Origin: Takifugu bimaculatus | Lineage: Eukaryota; Chordata; Actinopteri; Tetraodontiformes; Tetraodontidae | Assembly (NCBI GenBank): GCA_004026145.2 | Contig: CP034994.1 | Location: 17,297,400-17,361,399 of the forward strand | Direction: 5' to 3' | DNA: 64,000 nucleotides | Shown here: piece by piece, positions 39,324 through 50,138 of the stretch | How the letters are laid out: each line of letters opens with the position of its first letter | Numbering within the stretch: the stretch's first letter is position 1 | Program-made: the position numbers and the translations under genes | The notes under the pieces: model-generated | What the model was told of the DNA's origin: nothing | Databases searched by the model: none | Seen by the model: only the letters and a program-made list of their open reading frames with translations

Positions 39324-39405
39324 GGTCATCACAATATGTTAACATGCTGGCGTCCTCCGGCTGGCAGCGTTATATTCACACATCGTTTGTGAATAAAACT
39401 ATTCC

Positions 39406-40289
39406 CTATTGTTTACTGGAGGAGGTAAAAATCAAACCTCTGCTCCAACAAGGTGCAAACAGTGTCAACATTTGCAGATCGTTGCTGAAAGTGGTCACTT
39501 CTGTACTGGGATTTGAATGTATAGCACATTTTTCACCTGAACACCCAGTAAACATGCTGAAATGTGAGATATGATGTTTGTACTGCTTGTTTGCGCTTTT
39601 TTGGGAAACGGGAGATGACCGTGCACCTGTTTGAGGGAGTAAAGAAGGTGAGAACAACATGTCCGCCCGACATTTCACAAAGACTCGAATGGCGCTTCAC
39701 CTGATATTATTGATGTCGTTGAGCCTTTCTGAAATTCCGATCCAGATTTCAACACCGTCCAGGTTGGTTTTCTTGTCATCAACACTTGTTATGGCGACGG
39801 CGCCGATTTTGTACTCATCCTGCAGATCTACCCTCCACCAGGGTCCTGATTCAGATTGGGTGAGGGTACAAGTCGACCTCTCAGCTGGATCCCTGTTTCC
39901 GTCAACTGCCCTGCCAGCAGCAGCTGCATCCTTCTCAGATGACTGGACAGCAGGACTTTTCAGCGCCACATTTCGGACAACATGTCCTTATTGACATACA
40001 GAAATGTGTAATTAGACTGAAAAGGTTAAGGATTTTCCAGAAGAATAGAGAAGAAATTACCTGCCAGCACTCCTGGTAACAGAAAGAAGAAAATGCCTAA
40101 GTGGGCAAACATAGTAAACAAAAAAGAAAAAGCAATTGTTGCATTAGTATTAACGATTATAATATACATTTCAGATCTTAAAAGAGTGAAATTTCACAAA
40201 TAAGACTATTAGAAAAAAAGACAAAACCAAAATATTTACAAAAATAAATGCTCACCGCTGAGTATCCAGACGTTAAGTCTCTCACCCAT
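39406..40289 (-). CDS. F-type lectin (fucolectin-like), copy A
   Basis: Minus-strand exons: 40289-40256, 40096-40061, 39986-39701, 39556-39406, in phase, 168 residues. The start MGERLNVWILS plus GIFFFLLPGVLA forms a signal peptide. The mature part begins HVVRNVALKSPAVQSS and contains AVDGNRD and PWWRVDLQDEYKIGAVAIT, hallmarks of the F-type lectin / F5-8C-like fold of fish fucolectins, which are secreted, usually about 150 residues, and bind fucose in innate defence. Canonical fucose contacts (the His of a CSHT-like turn and the Arg residues of an RGDCC-x-R-type loop) are replaced here: CTLT, then SVDDKKTNL. The last exon (GEKCAIHSNPSTEVTTF...) is more diverged and lacks the usual ending. An alternative start at 40112 (MFAHLGIFFFLLPG) would read through the exon 2 acceptor in the same frame. 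The acceptor before 39986 is weak. The gene lies 1.3 kb downstream of the mucin-DOMON gene. Confidence 0.72.
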
Positions 40290-41416
40290 GACTTGGGACT
40301 CAAGGAAGAATGAGCACGATTAGTAAAATGAGTTGAGAAGTAAAATACAAATGGGATGTGCATCAGTTTGACCATCATCTCACGCTATACAGGAGCGAAT
40401 GTAAATCTGTGTGGATATTTGCATTGAAGGTAATGTCCAGATTGTTAGCCGGGGTTTAAAAACATGAAGAAATTGTCCCTCTGAATAAACTTCTTTTAAC
40501 ATACACTTTGCAAACCGATATTGCTCATTGTTTCCCTTTCAAAGTAAAACACTGACAGTTTGTAGAATGTGTGCAAAGGCAAAGTCTAGTTACAATTTGA
40601 GCATCATTTTTGTATAAGTTTCTATAAAGTTCAATTTGTGTCATTTCTTGCCATCCATAATGCTAGCTGAAAATGTTTCACTTTGATGTGAGATAATTTA
40701 TTGTTGAGTTCCTGAATCTGAATCCTGAAGTATGTTTAACTAGGCTTTGACAGCATTAAAGATAGGATAAAATAAAGATAGAAGTATTGGACCCAGAACC
40801 AAGTTGCTCTTCGCCTAACTATTGGCTATACATCTTTTTTTTCTTTTCAGTTTTGTCAGAGCTTTTGGCAAAATACAGCGACATGCAAGCATCTTATTTA
40901 CAATAATATGAATAAGTCTTGACAATTTTCTGCATCTTTGGACTACAACAACACAGTAGATCGAAAACATTTATTTCAAAAATATGCAATACGAAGATAA
41001 ACAGTTACAATAAACAGCGAGCAAAACCTTTAAAAGTTTCACTGTGAATTCATTGAATATCAACAAGTTCAGGCTAAATAGAATATTTGTAATATTTCAC
41101 AAAATAACATTATAACACACATATCTGCCATTCACTGGCTTCATCATGAGTGAGACAATCTGTAGATTTGTCAGAAAAGCGTCATGTAAACTTTCTGCTG
41201 TCCTTCATTTTATTTGGAAGGGGCGACACCTGCTGGTGAAATTGCACTTTGAGTTACTTTAAATTGGTGGTTTTAATTTCTGTAGACGGGTAGTATTGAT
41301 AAAAGGGAAACATTTTCATGCCCTTCAAGAGTTTCAAAAGTAGAACAGATACATTAGATCAGTTGTTTCTGAGTTTTATGTCTGTGGAGATGCAACAAAC
41401 TTGGATTTCAGGCACC

Positions 41417-43942
41417 TCATAGTACGGCGAGACCCATCACACCCGCGGAGATAAATAGAGCTGGAAAGAAAAAAAGCACGAAATGGAGAAACTTTTAAAA
41501 AACAAAAAAACAAGAACCATCATAAACATCATGTCTTTTGGTGTACCTTGAATCAGTGTTTGCCGGAATAACACGGCATTGTTGGTGGTGGCATTAGGAG
41601 AAGCGGTGGTACTAACAGTCGCAAGGTTCTGGACGGTGGCGGTGGGAGATGACAGGTCAACAGCATTGGTTCTGATACGGTGTTTGCTGCCCCGAAAGTG
41701 CCTGCGCCTGAAAATTAAATTGGAAAAATATGGCCGTTAATCCAATATCTGTGAAAATTCACATGTTCTAATGTCTCTTGTTGGAAATATAAACTTACTG
41801 TGTCATAGGTTCCCGTAATGACGCCAATGGTCCTGCTCGTGGTTCTTGCAGACAAGGCGGAAGCGTGGCATCAAATACACACTGGATTTTTGTGCCATTC
41901 ACTTTTCCTCTCACATTGTTTGCACTTACCTGGAGAACAAACACAAAAGCTACTCATGGGTATTGTAATATCACTAATAGTGGGTATTAATAGTAAGAGT
42001 CATAACTACTAGTGAAAAAAAGTTGTAATAATCAGTATAAAGAGGGGCAATAGTGTGCTTCTTTCCCCGAAAGTCACATTATGCACAGGCAACAGAGTTC
42101 AGACATAAAATCTGCTGCAAGTCACTTCGATAGCAGAGTTCCACCCGTAGGGGTCCCTGCTCCATGTAGCGCTGATCCTTAATTTGTGACATAGCGCACC
42201 ACCATAGGGCGATCATGTGACTTTTATGTCATCCATTTTGTGCAGATTGTGGGCGTGGCTCTTAGCAAAACGTGCAAATTCAGAACTGTCCATATCTACT
42301 TTTGACACAAAATTCTGTCCGTCTTACTTTGCCACTAAGAGATTTATCAAACTAAAAGGATAAAAAGCACGTCTCCTACGTTTTGCTTAGTCAGTTGGTT
42401 GTTGTTCAAGCTTGCTCCAGTGAACTCTACGTTGCCATTGTTGTTAAAACAAACATAGGTGGTGTCGCTGCCTCCCTGTAAAATATAAGAGTACACAAAA
42501 GTAGTTTATGCAGATGATGCCACACTCTACCACAAGATCAATGTGACACTGTGCATTATGTTCATCCGTGAGTGAGGAAGGGAAGCTAACCAGTGTTGTG
42601 TCCGAAGATAGTACTGCAGCAATGTAGCCGTCTGTCTCTCCAGCCAGTGCAAACCCAAAGTTTTGCCCACTCTTCCGTCTGGCACTGAAAAAGTTACACG
42701 ATCCTGAGCCTGGGTCGCAGTTAGCTGGCTCATTAACACACAGGTTTTGGGTTCCACATCCTGAGTTGTTCAGATTTGTCTGAAAAGGAGATGAAAAATG
42801 TAAGAGGTCAAACATAATAGTTGTCCTTTTAACATTTTGAGACAATTGACTCCACCCACCTCCAGCGGTTGTCACTGTGTTATAGGTGTCAGTGGTGGAG
42901 CAGCCGTCACACTGGTAGAAGCCGTTGTGCTGGGAGCAGCCGTCATGTTGGTAGAAGCCGTTGTGCTGGGATGCAGCCGTCACACTGGTAGAAGCCGTTG
43001 GTGCTGGGAGCAGCCGTCACACTGGTAGAAGCCGTTGTGCTGGGAGCAGCCGTCACACTGGTAGAAGCCGTTGTGCTGGGAGCAGCCGTAACACTGGTAG
43101 AAGCCGTTATGCTGGGAGCAGCCGTCACACTGGTAGAAGCCGTTGTGCTGGGAGCAGCCGTCACACTGGTAGAAACCGTTGTGCTGGGAGGCAGCCGTCA
43201 CACTGGTAGAAGCCGTTGTGCTGGGAGCAGCCGTCACACTGGTAGAAGCCGTTGTGCTGGGAGCAGCCGTCACACTGGTAGAAGCCGTTGTGCTGGGAGC
43301 AGCCGTCACCCTGGTAGAAGCCGTTGTGCTGGGAGCAGCCGTCACACTGGTAGAAGCCGTTGTGCTGGGAGCAGCCGTCACACTGGTAGAAGCCGTTATG
43401 CTGGGAGCAGCCGTCACACTGGTAGAAAACCGTTGTGCTGGGAGCAGCCGTCACACTGGTAGAAGCCGTTGTGCTGGGAGCAGCCGTCACACTGGTAGAA
43501 ACCGTTGTGCTGGGAGCAGCCGTAACACTGGTAGAAGCCGTTGTGCTGGGAGCAGCCGTCTTAATGGTAGAAGTCATTGTACTGGGAGCAGCCGTTACAC
43601 TGGTAGAAGCCGTTGTGCTGGGAGCAGCCGTCACACTGGTAGAAGTCGTTGTGCTGGGAGCAGCCGTCACACTGGTAGAAGTCGTTGTGCTGGGAGCAGC
43701 CGTCACACTGGTAGAAACCGTTGTGCTGGGAGCAGCCGTCACACTGGTAGAAGCCGTTGTGCTGGGAGCAGCCGTCACACTGGTAGAAGCCGTTGTGCTG
43801 GAGCAGCCGTCACACTGGTAGAAGCCGTTGTGCTGGGAGCAGCCGTCACACTGGTAGAAGCCGTTGTGGTGTCCTGGGTGGTAGCTACAGATACCCAGGC
43901 TAGCACCACCAAGGTGACAGTGAAGTACAGTTTGCTGTCCAT
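41417..43942 (-). CDS. Mucin-like DOMON-domain protein, copy A (frameshifted)
   Basis: Equivalent exons: 43942-42860, 42779-42591, 42475-42380, 41929-41799, 41707-41547, 41460-41417. Signal peptide, VNTR, DOMON exons and hydrophobic tail are all present and the splice sites are kept, but the frame is broken. The VNTR exon has one-base insertions (near 42971, 43001, 43190, 43428) and a one-base loss near 43800. The fourth exon is 131 bases instead of 133, and the fifth is 161 instead of 162. Most of these are changes in short homopolymers, and similar changes occur in the flanking introns, so sequencing error is as likely as gene death. The VNTR has 27 repeats of 36 bases. Confidence 0.6.
42893..43878 (-). 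repeat. 36-bp coding minisatellite, 27 copies (unit A)
   Basis: Counted 27 repeats of a 36-base unit in the first coding exon of the mucin-DOMON gene. The main encoded unit is STTASTSVTAAP, with Ala/Val/Thr changes at the fourth residue. The ninth repeat from the N-terminus is the variant STMTSTIKTAAP. Confidence 0.95.
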
Positions 43943-44399
43943 GCCTACAATTAATGTGACATTTGACGTTATGTCAATCAACACCGACTGTATGCGCTCC
44001 TGGTGCTTATTTTTACGTGAAATATTTGCCTACACATTAGACTACACAAAGAAACCAGGTGAAATATTTCATTTTAAAAACTGAACTATTGTTCTACATA
44101 TATTTGAATAAACAATTAAAATCATTAGCATCATCTAACACCTGCTCAAAAATTATATGTAAGATGACATATATGTGTAAGAAGTAAGACCTGTAGATTT
44201 GACAAAGAAGTTTCAAGAAGATTTTTTTAAAACTGTAGCTTTTGGGTTTTTTTACATTTTAAGAGCATAAAAATCATTCATTTCTCATTGACTGTGATAA
44301 TAACTGGTTTGAAATGGTATAAATGATCAATTAAGGAATTAGAAACAAAATTTGTGATATTTTCCTCCAAAAGTGAAATTAAAGTTAAATTTCTCCAAC

Positions 44400-44545
44400 C
44401 TGTGCAGGAGTTCCTTTCCTTGGTAGCGATAAAAAGGTTTGTTTTATTCTCAGGTGTAGTTCGCAGGTGGAGGTCTTGTTCCAGCAGCTTCTCTTGGCAA
44501 AGCCTCAGGTGACTGTGTGACAGCTCTTCCTGCACCACTATTTAA
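44400..44545 (-). promoter_or_regulatory. TATA-like box and 5' UTR exon of mucin-DOMON gene, copy A
   Basis: On the minus strand a TTAAATA box (44545-44539) is followed by a proposed leader exon ending at donor CACAG then GTTGG (exon end 44400). The acceptor TTGTAG just before the ATG at 43942 completes the intron. Leader-exon reading frames lack an ATG start and look untranslated. Confidence 0.4.
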
Positions 44546-46439
44546 GCTGAGGGGCAGAGAAATGTTGCATTTCCAAAAACTTTCCAGTTTCCCAGGGTGG
44601 GGCTTGAGAGCCCGTTTGACGTAAAGAACAAAAAGAATTTTGGCCATGACTAATTCAACAAGCCTCTGCCATTCCTGAAGGTGTCTAACCGGAGTTTTTT
44701 TTTTTTTTAATTAAAATCATGTGAGTTTTGAGTTTACTGGAAATTGAACTAAAACCTCTTCATTGTAGAGCAAAAGTGAAACTCCTTAAGCCCGTTGAGA
44801 GACAATAATGACCCTGAAGTAGTTAATTTCCTCCTTTGGACACAAACCTTGAGAGGTCGAATTATTATTTAAGTTAACAAGTCAAAATCACATTTGTAGA
44901 CTCAATAAAATACTAGTAATAATGTTCTTTATTTCTTTATCCATCCAATATTAGGAAAAACCTATTTCACATTTTTCTTTGCCAAGTTCCCTTGCTTTAT
45001 TTACTTTTTCGGGGTTTTTTTTTTTTTTTTTTTAAAGTCTTTTCATACATTGCAGAAAGTACATGTTAGCACAATGGGTTGGAATCGGAAGCCAGTCATG
45101 AGTCTGTGGTGTGAATGCCAGAAACTGGTTTGTCAATGCCCGCGCAGGTACTTATGTTTGCATCAATATGGCCTTTGTGTTCTCATGAACATGGAGCCTC
45201 CCTAATCAGAACGCAGAAAGAGATGGACAAGTCCACCGTCTGGATAATAACAGAACGTTCGGATCATCGCAGGCGCTTTTTGAGGGCCTTTTGCATCTCA
45301 TGATTGTCACAAGTCATTCACGGAGATCCTTTTTGTAAATCCTAAACTCAGGATCTCAACATTTCTTAGATTAAAGTATCAAACATTCACATGTCCACCA
45401 CTCTCGTTAAACACAACAGAATTTTCAAGGGTAAAAGCAAAAATCCCAAAATAGAAATACCCAATATCCTAAAACTACTAACTAAAACCTAAAACTTTCT
45501 GAGCTGTTTTACGGGTTTGACATATCCAATGTTTTCACAGGACTTGTTATTCCAGGTCATCAAAGTGCAGCAAGTAGTTGACTGTAAAAGTTTCCCTGAC
45601 AAGAGATGACCTGCAGTGTTTTGCATCATCATTACTACCATGACTAATGTTCTGTCTTTATGAATCATGTACGTTTCTAAAATAACCGTGATATCCATGA
45701 CCACTTTTGTTGTCACAGCCTCTTAGGTGTACAGTAGGTTGAACAATCTGAGTTATGATCAACAGTTTTGTTGGACAAAGTAACTTTTTATCTGGGTTGC
45801 TGCTGGAGGTGCTGCTCCCAACTTCTTCCTCCTTCCTGTACAAGAGAATCAATCAATTTTCCGTGACAGTTTGTGTTTGGCTTTTGCCCTGTTCTTAACA
45901 GAAGTTTTTAGTTTTAAAAGAATCCCTCTTACGTCAAACAATGATACTTTTCATACTGTGTGTACATCATGCTAACAATGGGGGAAATATATTTGCATAT
46001 TCCCCACATTTTGTGGCTCCGTATCATCATAACTATGCCCCATCCACAGTGTTCTGTTAGTAGGTTTAATGTGTAGTTGAGCTTTCTTCCATAGCTTTTT
46101 GCCAGGCCGCCGTCAGAGAACCCAACAATCCAACCAGCTAACAGCCTAGATCCTAGCGATAGCACAGCACAGGGTATCAACCTATGGTGAAAATGCTGTG
46201 CATTTTTCAGGAATAAGCACTTCTTGGTATATCTGTGGACATAACTACTGCAATAGAATGGTTAGCTAGTAGCTGTTCCCTCTCAATGCTACTTTGGGCT
46301 TCAAAACAACAGCGTTAAAATTAACTCCTGATCTTTTAATTAAGTTAGAAGACTGATATAGATAGAGATTGCAGTTATAAACAGTTTAGAGCCCTTCTCT
46401 TTTTCCACGTTTGATTGTTTTTGGGAACTGCACCACAAG
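44546..46439. other. Spacer of unit A upstream of the mucin-DOMON gene
   Basis: About 1.9 kb with no recognised gene. Minus-strand open frames near 45489-45852 and 45929-46180 recur in units B and C, but they show no family signature, signal peptide or convincing splice structure. Confidence 0.45.
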
Positions 46440-46790
46440 CTTTGCTCACCTAAATTCACTGGGTGAGGATTGTTGGTCTGCAGCCATTTTCAGGTCCTTC
46501 CAGAAATGTTTGATTGGGGGCAAGTCAAGGAGCTGCCTGGGTAATTCAAGGACAGTCACAGTATTGTCCCTAGTTTTCTCCGCTGTGTGTTTAGGGTCTG
46601 TTTGGATGGTAATCCCTCGGGTGTTTGCTCTGGTTGATTCATGAAGTGCACATTGCTCCATTCCCCTGTCCTTCAACCTTGAGCAGTCTGCCTGTCCCAG
46701 CCCCTTAAAACTCCCCTACAACATGTTACTTCACCATGAGGATGCTGGTTGGCAGATGATAAACACTTTTCAACACTGCCTGACATGAAC
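46440..46790 (-). mobile_element. Degenerate Tc1-like transposase fragment, unit A
   Basis: The minus-strand translation contains DPKHT, then VLELPRQLLDLPPIKHFWKDLK. This corresponds to the Tc1/mariner C-terminal region usually read as DNDPKHT ... VLEWPSQSPDLNPIEHLW. The third catalytic acid (E of NPIEHLW) is K here, and homology upstream continues only in shifted frames. No terminal inverted repeats were found. It is a dead fossil carried in every unit. Confidence 0.7.
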
Positions 46791-48040
46791 ATGTTTTCAT
46801 GTTTCGTTTAATGGGAAGTGGCTTCAGCCTGTCCCATCTTTTTCCAAGACCCTTTCCCCATCTTCCTTAGTTTGGTCACGCAAACTAATATATATATAGA
46901 TATAGAAATGTTTATGTCTTATCAATTTAGATATATACATGTAGAGATTAGCTATATACCATAGAGACATATGTATATAATTGATATATATAATTGATAT
47001 ATATAAACTAAACCTGCCACATTCCTTCACTAAAGTGAGAGACAGTAGCTATTTACATAGATAATTGTTGTAGATTCCATTCACTCTTAAATTCTTGAGA
47101 AGGCAGTGGTGACAGTCAGGAACGTTTCAGTCAGAATTCAGAGATGATCTTTATAGACAAACGGCACTTTTTAAAGTTGCTAATGAACCTCTGGTAGCTT
47201 CAGACAGTAGACTTTGTCTTCCACCTTGTTGGGCTGGACCTCTCAGCACTGCCTTGGTGACACCTGACTACAGTAGCGATCACTTCAGCTTCATGGCTGG
47301 AGGCCATCTCAGATATAAATACCTTTAAATTAGCTAAACCATCGTAAAATAATGTGTAAATGCCAGCGTTGTGCAGGTGCATTGAGAGTCAGACCTCACA
47401 AGCTTAACTGCCCCTGGCGAGGATTTCAGTCTCAGGATTGAAAATGTGCTGCAGCCTCCTGCCTGAGGCAAGGAGCCTGAACAGGTCTCAGCTGCCGTAC
47501 TTCTCCGTGATGTCCCGTCAGGTTTTTCAAGAGTCCGAGCTAATTGAAGTTCCGAACCATCTCCACTACTGCGCTGCTGAAGGCAACAAGGGAGGGGTGT
47601 GCCTCTTTCTCCTAATGTCCTCAACCACTCCTTTAGTATTCCCTGTCTTGAAATGGCGGTTGTTCTCTGCCTGAGCACAGATCCTCTTCTATGCAGGTAA
47701 TGAAACCCACTATAGTTTGGATATAGCCCGATGTTTAGCAGGAGTACGCCCCCCCAGGCTCTGGGTTTCTGTGAAGCACTTAGAGACAAACTTGTCTGTA
47801 ACTTAAGCTGTATTAATAAAGTTCAAATGAAATCAATTTCATCAACTTTAGGAAATGAAAAGCAAAGATTCAGAAGCCTCCTGCACATGATCCATTATTG
47901 ACACAGTGCTGCGCATTCAAGGCAGGCTGGCAACGATCAATATTAGTCAGCAGATTATTAATTCTCTGGTGTAACAAAAGGGTGAGCCAACCATGCAAGG
48001 CTGCAATGGCTGTTCTGAAACTGAGAGGATGTCCGCTCAC
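46791..48040. other. Right-hand spacer of unit A
   Basis: About 1.25 kb between the Tc1 remnant and the next lectin gene. It includes an AT-rich TATATA stretch near 46888-47005. No gene recognised. The same stretch recurs at 55409-56658. Confidence 0.45.
47768..47832 (+). mobile_element. Possible LINE 3' tail, unit A
   Basis: GAAGCACTTAGAGACAAAC followed by TAATAAAGTT resembles the common fish L2/CR1-type tail in which a GAAGCACTTTGAGACA-like stretch precedes an A-rich end. Short and diverged, so only tentative. It recurs at 56386-56450. Confidence 0.25.
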
Positions 48041-48122
48041 GGTCATCACAATATGTTAACATGCTGGCGTCCTCCGGCTGGCAGCGTTATATTCACACAT
48101 CGTTTGTGAATAAAACTATTCC

Positions 48123-49006
48123 CTATTGTTTACTGGAGGAGGTAAAAATCAAACCTCTGCTCCAACAAGGTGCAAACAGTGTCAACATTTGCAGATCGTT
48201 GCTGAAAGTGGTCACTTCTGTACTGGGATTTGAATGTATAGCACATTTTTCACCTGAACACCCAGTAAACATGCTGAAATGTGAGATATGATGTTTGTAC
48301 TGCTTGTTTGCGCTTTTTTGGGAAACGGGAGATGACCGTGCACCTGTTTGAGGGAGTAAAGAAGGTGAGAACAACATGTCCGCCCGACATTTCACAAAGA
48401 CTCGAATGGCGCTTCACCTGATATTATTGATGTCGTTGAGCCTTTCTGAAATTCCGATCCAGATTTCAACACCGTCCAGGTTGGTTTTCTTGTCATCAAC
48501 ACTTGTTATGGCGACGGCGCCGATTTTGTACTCATCCTGCAGATCTACCCTCCACCAGGGTCCTGATTCAGATTGGGTGAGGGTACAAGTCGACCTCTCA
48601 GCTGGATCCCTGTTTCCGTCAACTGCCCTGCCAGCAGCAGCTGCATCCTTCTCAGATGACTGGACAGCAGGACTTTTCAGCGCCACATTTCGGACAACAT
48701 GTCCTTATTGACATACAGAAATGTGTAATTAGACTGAAAAGGTTAAGGATTTTCCAGAAGAATAGAGAAGAAATTACCTGCCAGCACTCCTGGTAACAGA
48801 AAGAAGAAAATGCCTAAGTGGGCAAACATAGTAAACAAAAAAGAAAAAGCAATTGTTGCATTAGTATTAACGATTATAATATACATTTCAGATCTTAAAA
48901 GAGTGAAATTTCACAAATAAGACTATTAGAAAAAAAGACAAAACCAAAATATTTACAAAAATAAATGCTCACCGCTGAGTATCCAGACGTTAAGTCTCTC
49001 ACCCAT
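48123..49006 (-). CDS. F-type lectin (fucolectin-like), copy B
   Basis: Exons 49006-48973, 48813-48778, 48703-48418, 48273-48123, an exact shift of 8717 bases from copy A. The open frames of the two large exons are the same as in copy A, including the replaced fucose-binding positions. The signal peptide, phases and splice sites are also the same. Such identity points to very recent duplication or gene conversion. Confidence 0.72.
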
Positions 49007-50138
49007 GACTTGGGACTCAAGGAAGAATGAGCACGATTAGTAAAATGAGTTGAGAAGTAAAATACAAATGGGATGTGCATCAGTTTGACCATCATCTCAC
49101 GCTATACAGGAGCGAATGTAAATCTGTGTGGATATTTGCATTGAAGGTAATGTCCAGATTGTTAGCCGGGGTTTAAAAACATGAAGAAATTGTCCCTCTG
49201 AATAAACTTCTTTTAACATACACTTTGCAAACCGATATTGCTCATTGTTTCCCTTTCAAAGTAAAACACTGACAGTTTGTAGAATGTGTGCAAAGGCAAA
49301 GTCTAGTTACAATTTGAGCATCATTTTTGTATAAGTTTCTATAAAAGTTCAATTTGTGTCATTTCTTGCCATCCATAATGGCTAGCTGAAAATGTTTCAC
49401 TTTGATGTTGAGATAAATTTATTGTTGAGTTCCTGAATCTGAATCCTGAAGTATGTTTAACTAGGCTTTGACAGCATTAAAGATAGGATAAAATAAAGAT
49501 AGAAGTATTGGACCCAGAACCAAGTTGCTCTTCGCCTAACTATTGGCTATACATCTTTTTTTTCTTTTCAGTTTTGTCAGAGCTTTTGGCAAAATACAGC
49601 GACATGCAAGCATCTTATTTACAATAATATGAATAAGTCTTGACAATTTTCTGCATCTTTGGACTACAACAACACAGTAGATCGAAAACATTTATTTCAA
49701 AAATATGCAATACGAAGATAACAGTTACAATAAACAGCGAGCAAAACCTTCAAAAGTTTCACTGTGAATTCATTGAATATCAACAAGTTCAGGCTAAATA
49801 GAATATTTGTAATATTTCACAAAATAACATTATTAACACACATATCTGCCATTCACTGGCTTCATCATGAGTGAGACAATCTGTAGATTTGTCAGAAAAG
49901 CGTCATGTAAACTTTCTGCTGTCCTTCATTTTATTTGGAAGGGGCGACACCTGCTGGTGAAATTGCACTTTGAGTTACTTTAAATTGGTGGTTTTAATTT
50001 CTGTAGACGGGTAGTATTGATAAAAGGGAAACATTTTCATGCCCTTCAAGAGTTTCAAAAGTAGAACAGATACATTAGATCAGTTGTTTCTGAGTTTTAT
50101 GTCTGTGGAGATGCAACAAACTTGGATTTTCAGGCACC

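Larger units (their letters stand above)
39324..48040. repeat. Tandem unit A (8717 bp) with lectin and mucin-DOMON genes
   Basis: First of three direct repeats. The unit starts GGTCATCACAATATG at 39324 and the same sequence restarts at 48041. Matched landmarks keep a constant offset of 8717 bases to unit B up to about 40.4 kb. The offset then falls to about 8615, because the VNTR has three more 36-base repeats than B and some single-base indels differ. It holds one lectin gene, one mucin-DOMON gene and a Tc1 remnant. Confidence 0.97.

Noticed and set aside
41219..41240. GGGGCGACACCTGCTGGTGAA in each unit as a CTCF site
   Set aside because: On inspection it departs from the consensus at about five core positions, too many to support a call.
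42943..43778. Alternating CDGCSQHNGFYQ repeat frames in copies A and C, which look like a Cys-rich protein
   Set aside because: These are the same 36-base repeat read out of frame after the one-base indels. The Cys-rich reading is not joined to a signal peptide in phase.
45929..46180. Minus-strand open frame starting MIPCAVLSLGSRLLAG, present in all units
   Set aside because: The hydrophobic start looks a little like a signal peptide, but no donor, acceptor or recognisable domain supports an exon. Left unannotated.
47334..47789. Minus-strand 151-codon open frame in the unit spacers (again at 55952-56407)
   Set aside because: No signal peptide, family motif or splice context. It probably contains old LINE-like sequence, and repetition only reflects the tandem duplication.
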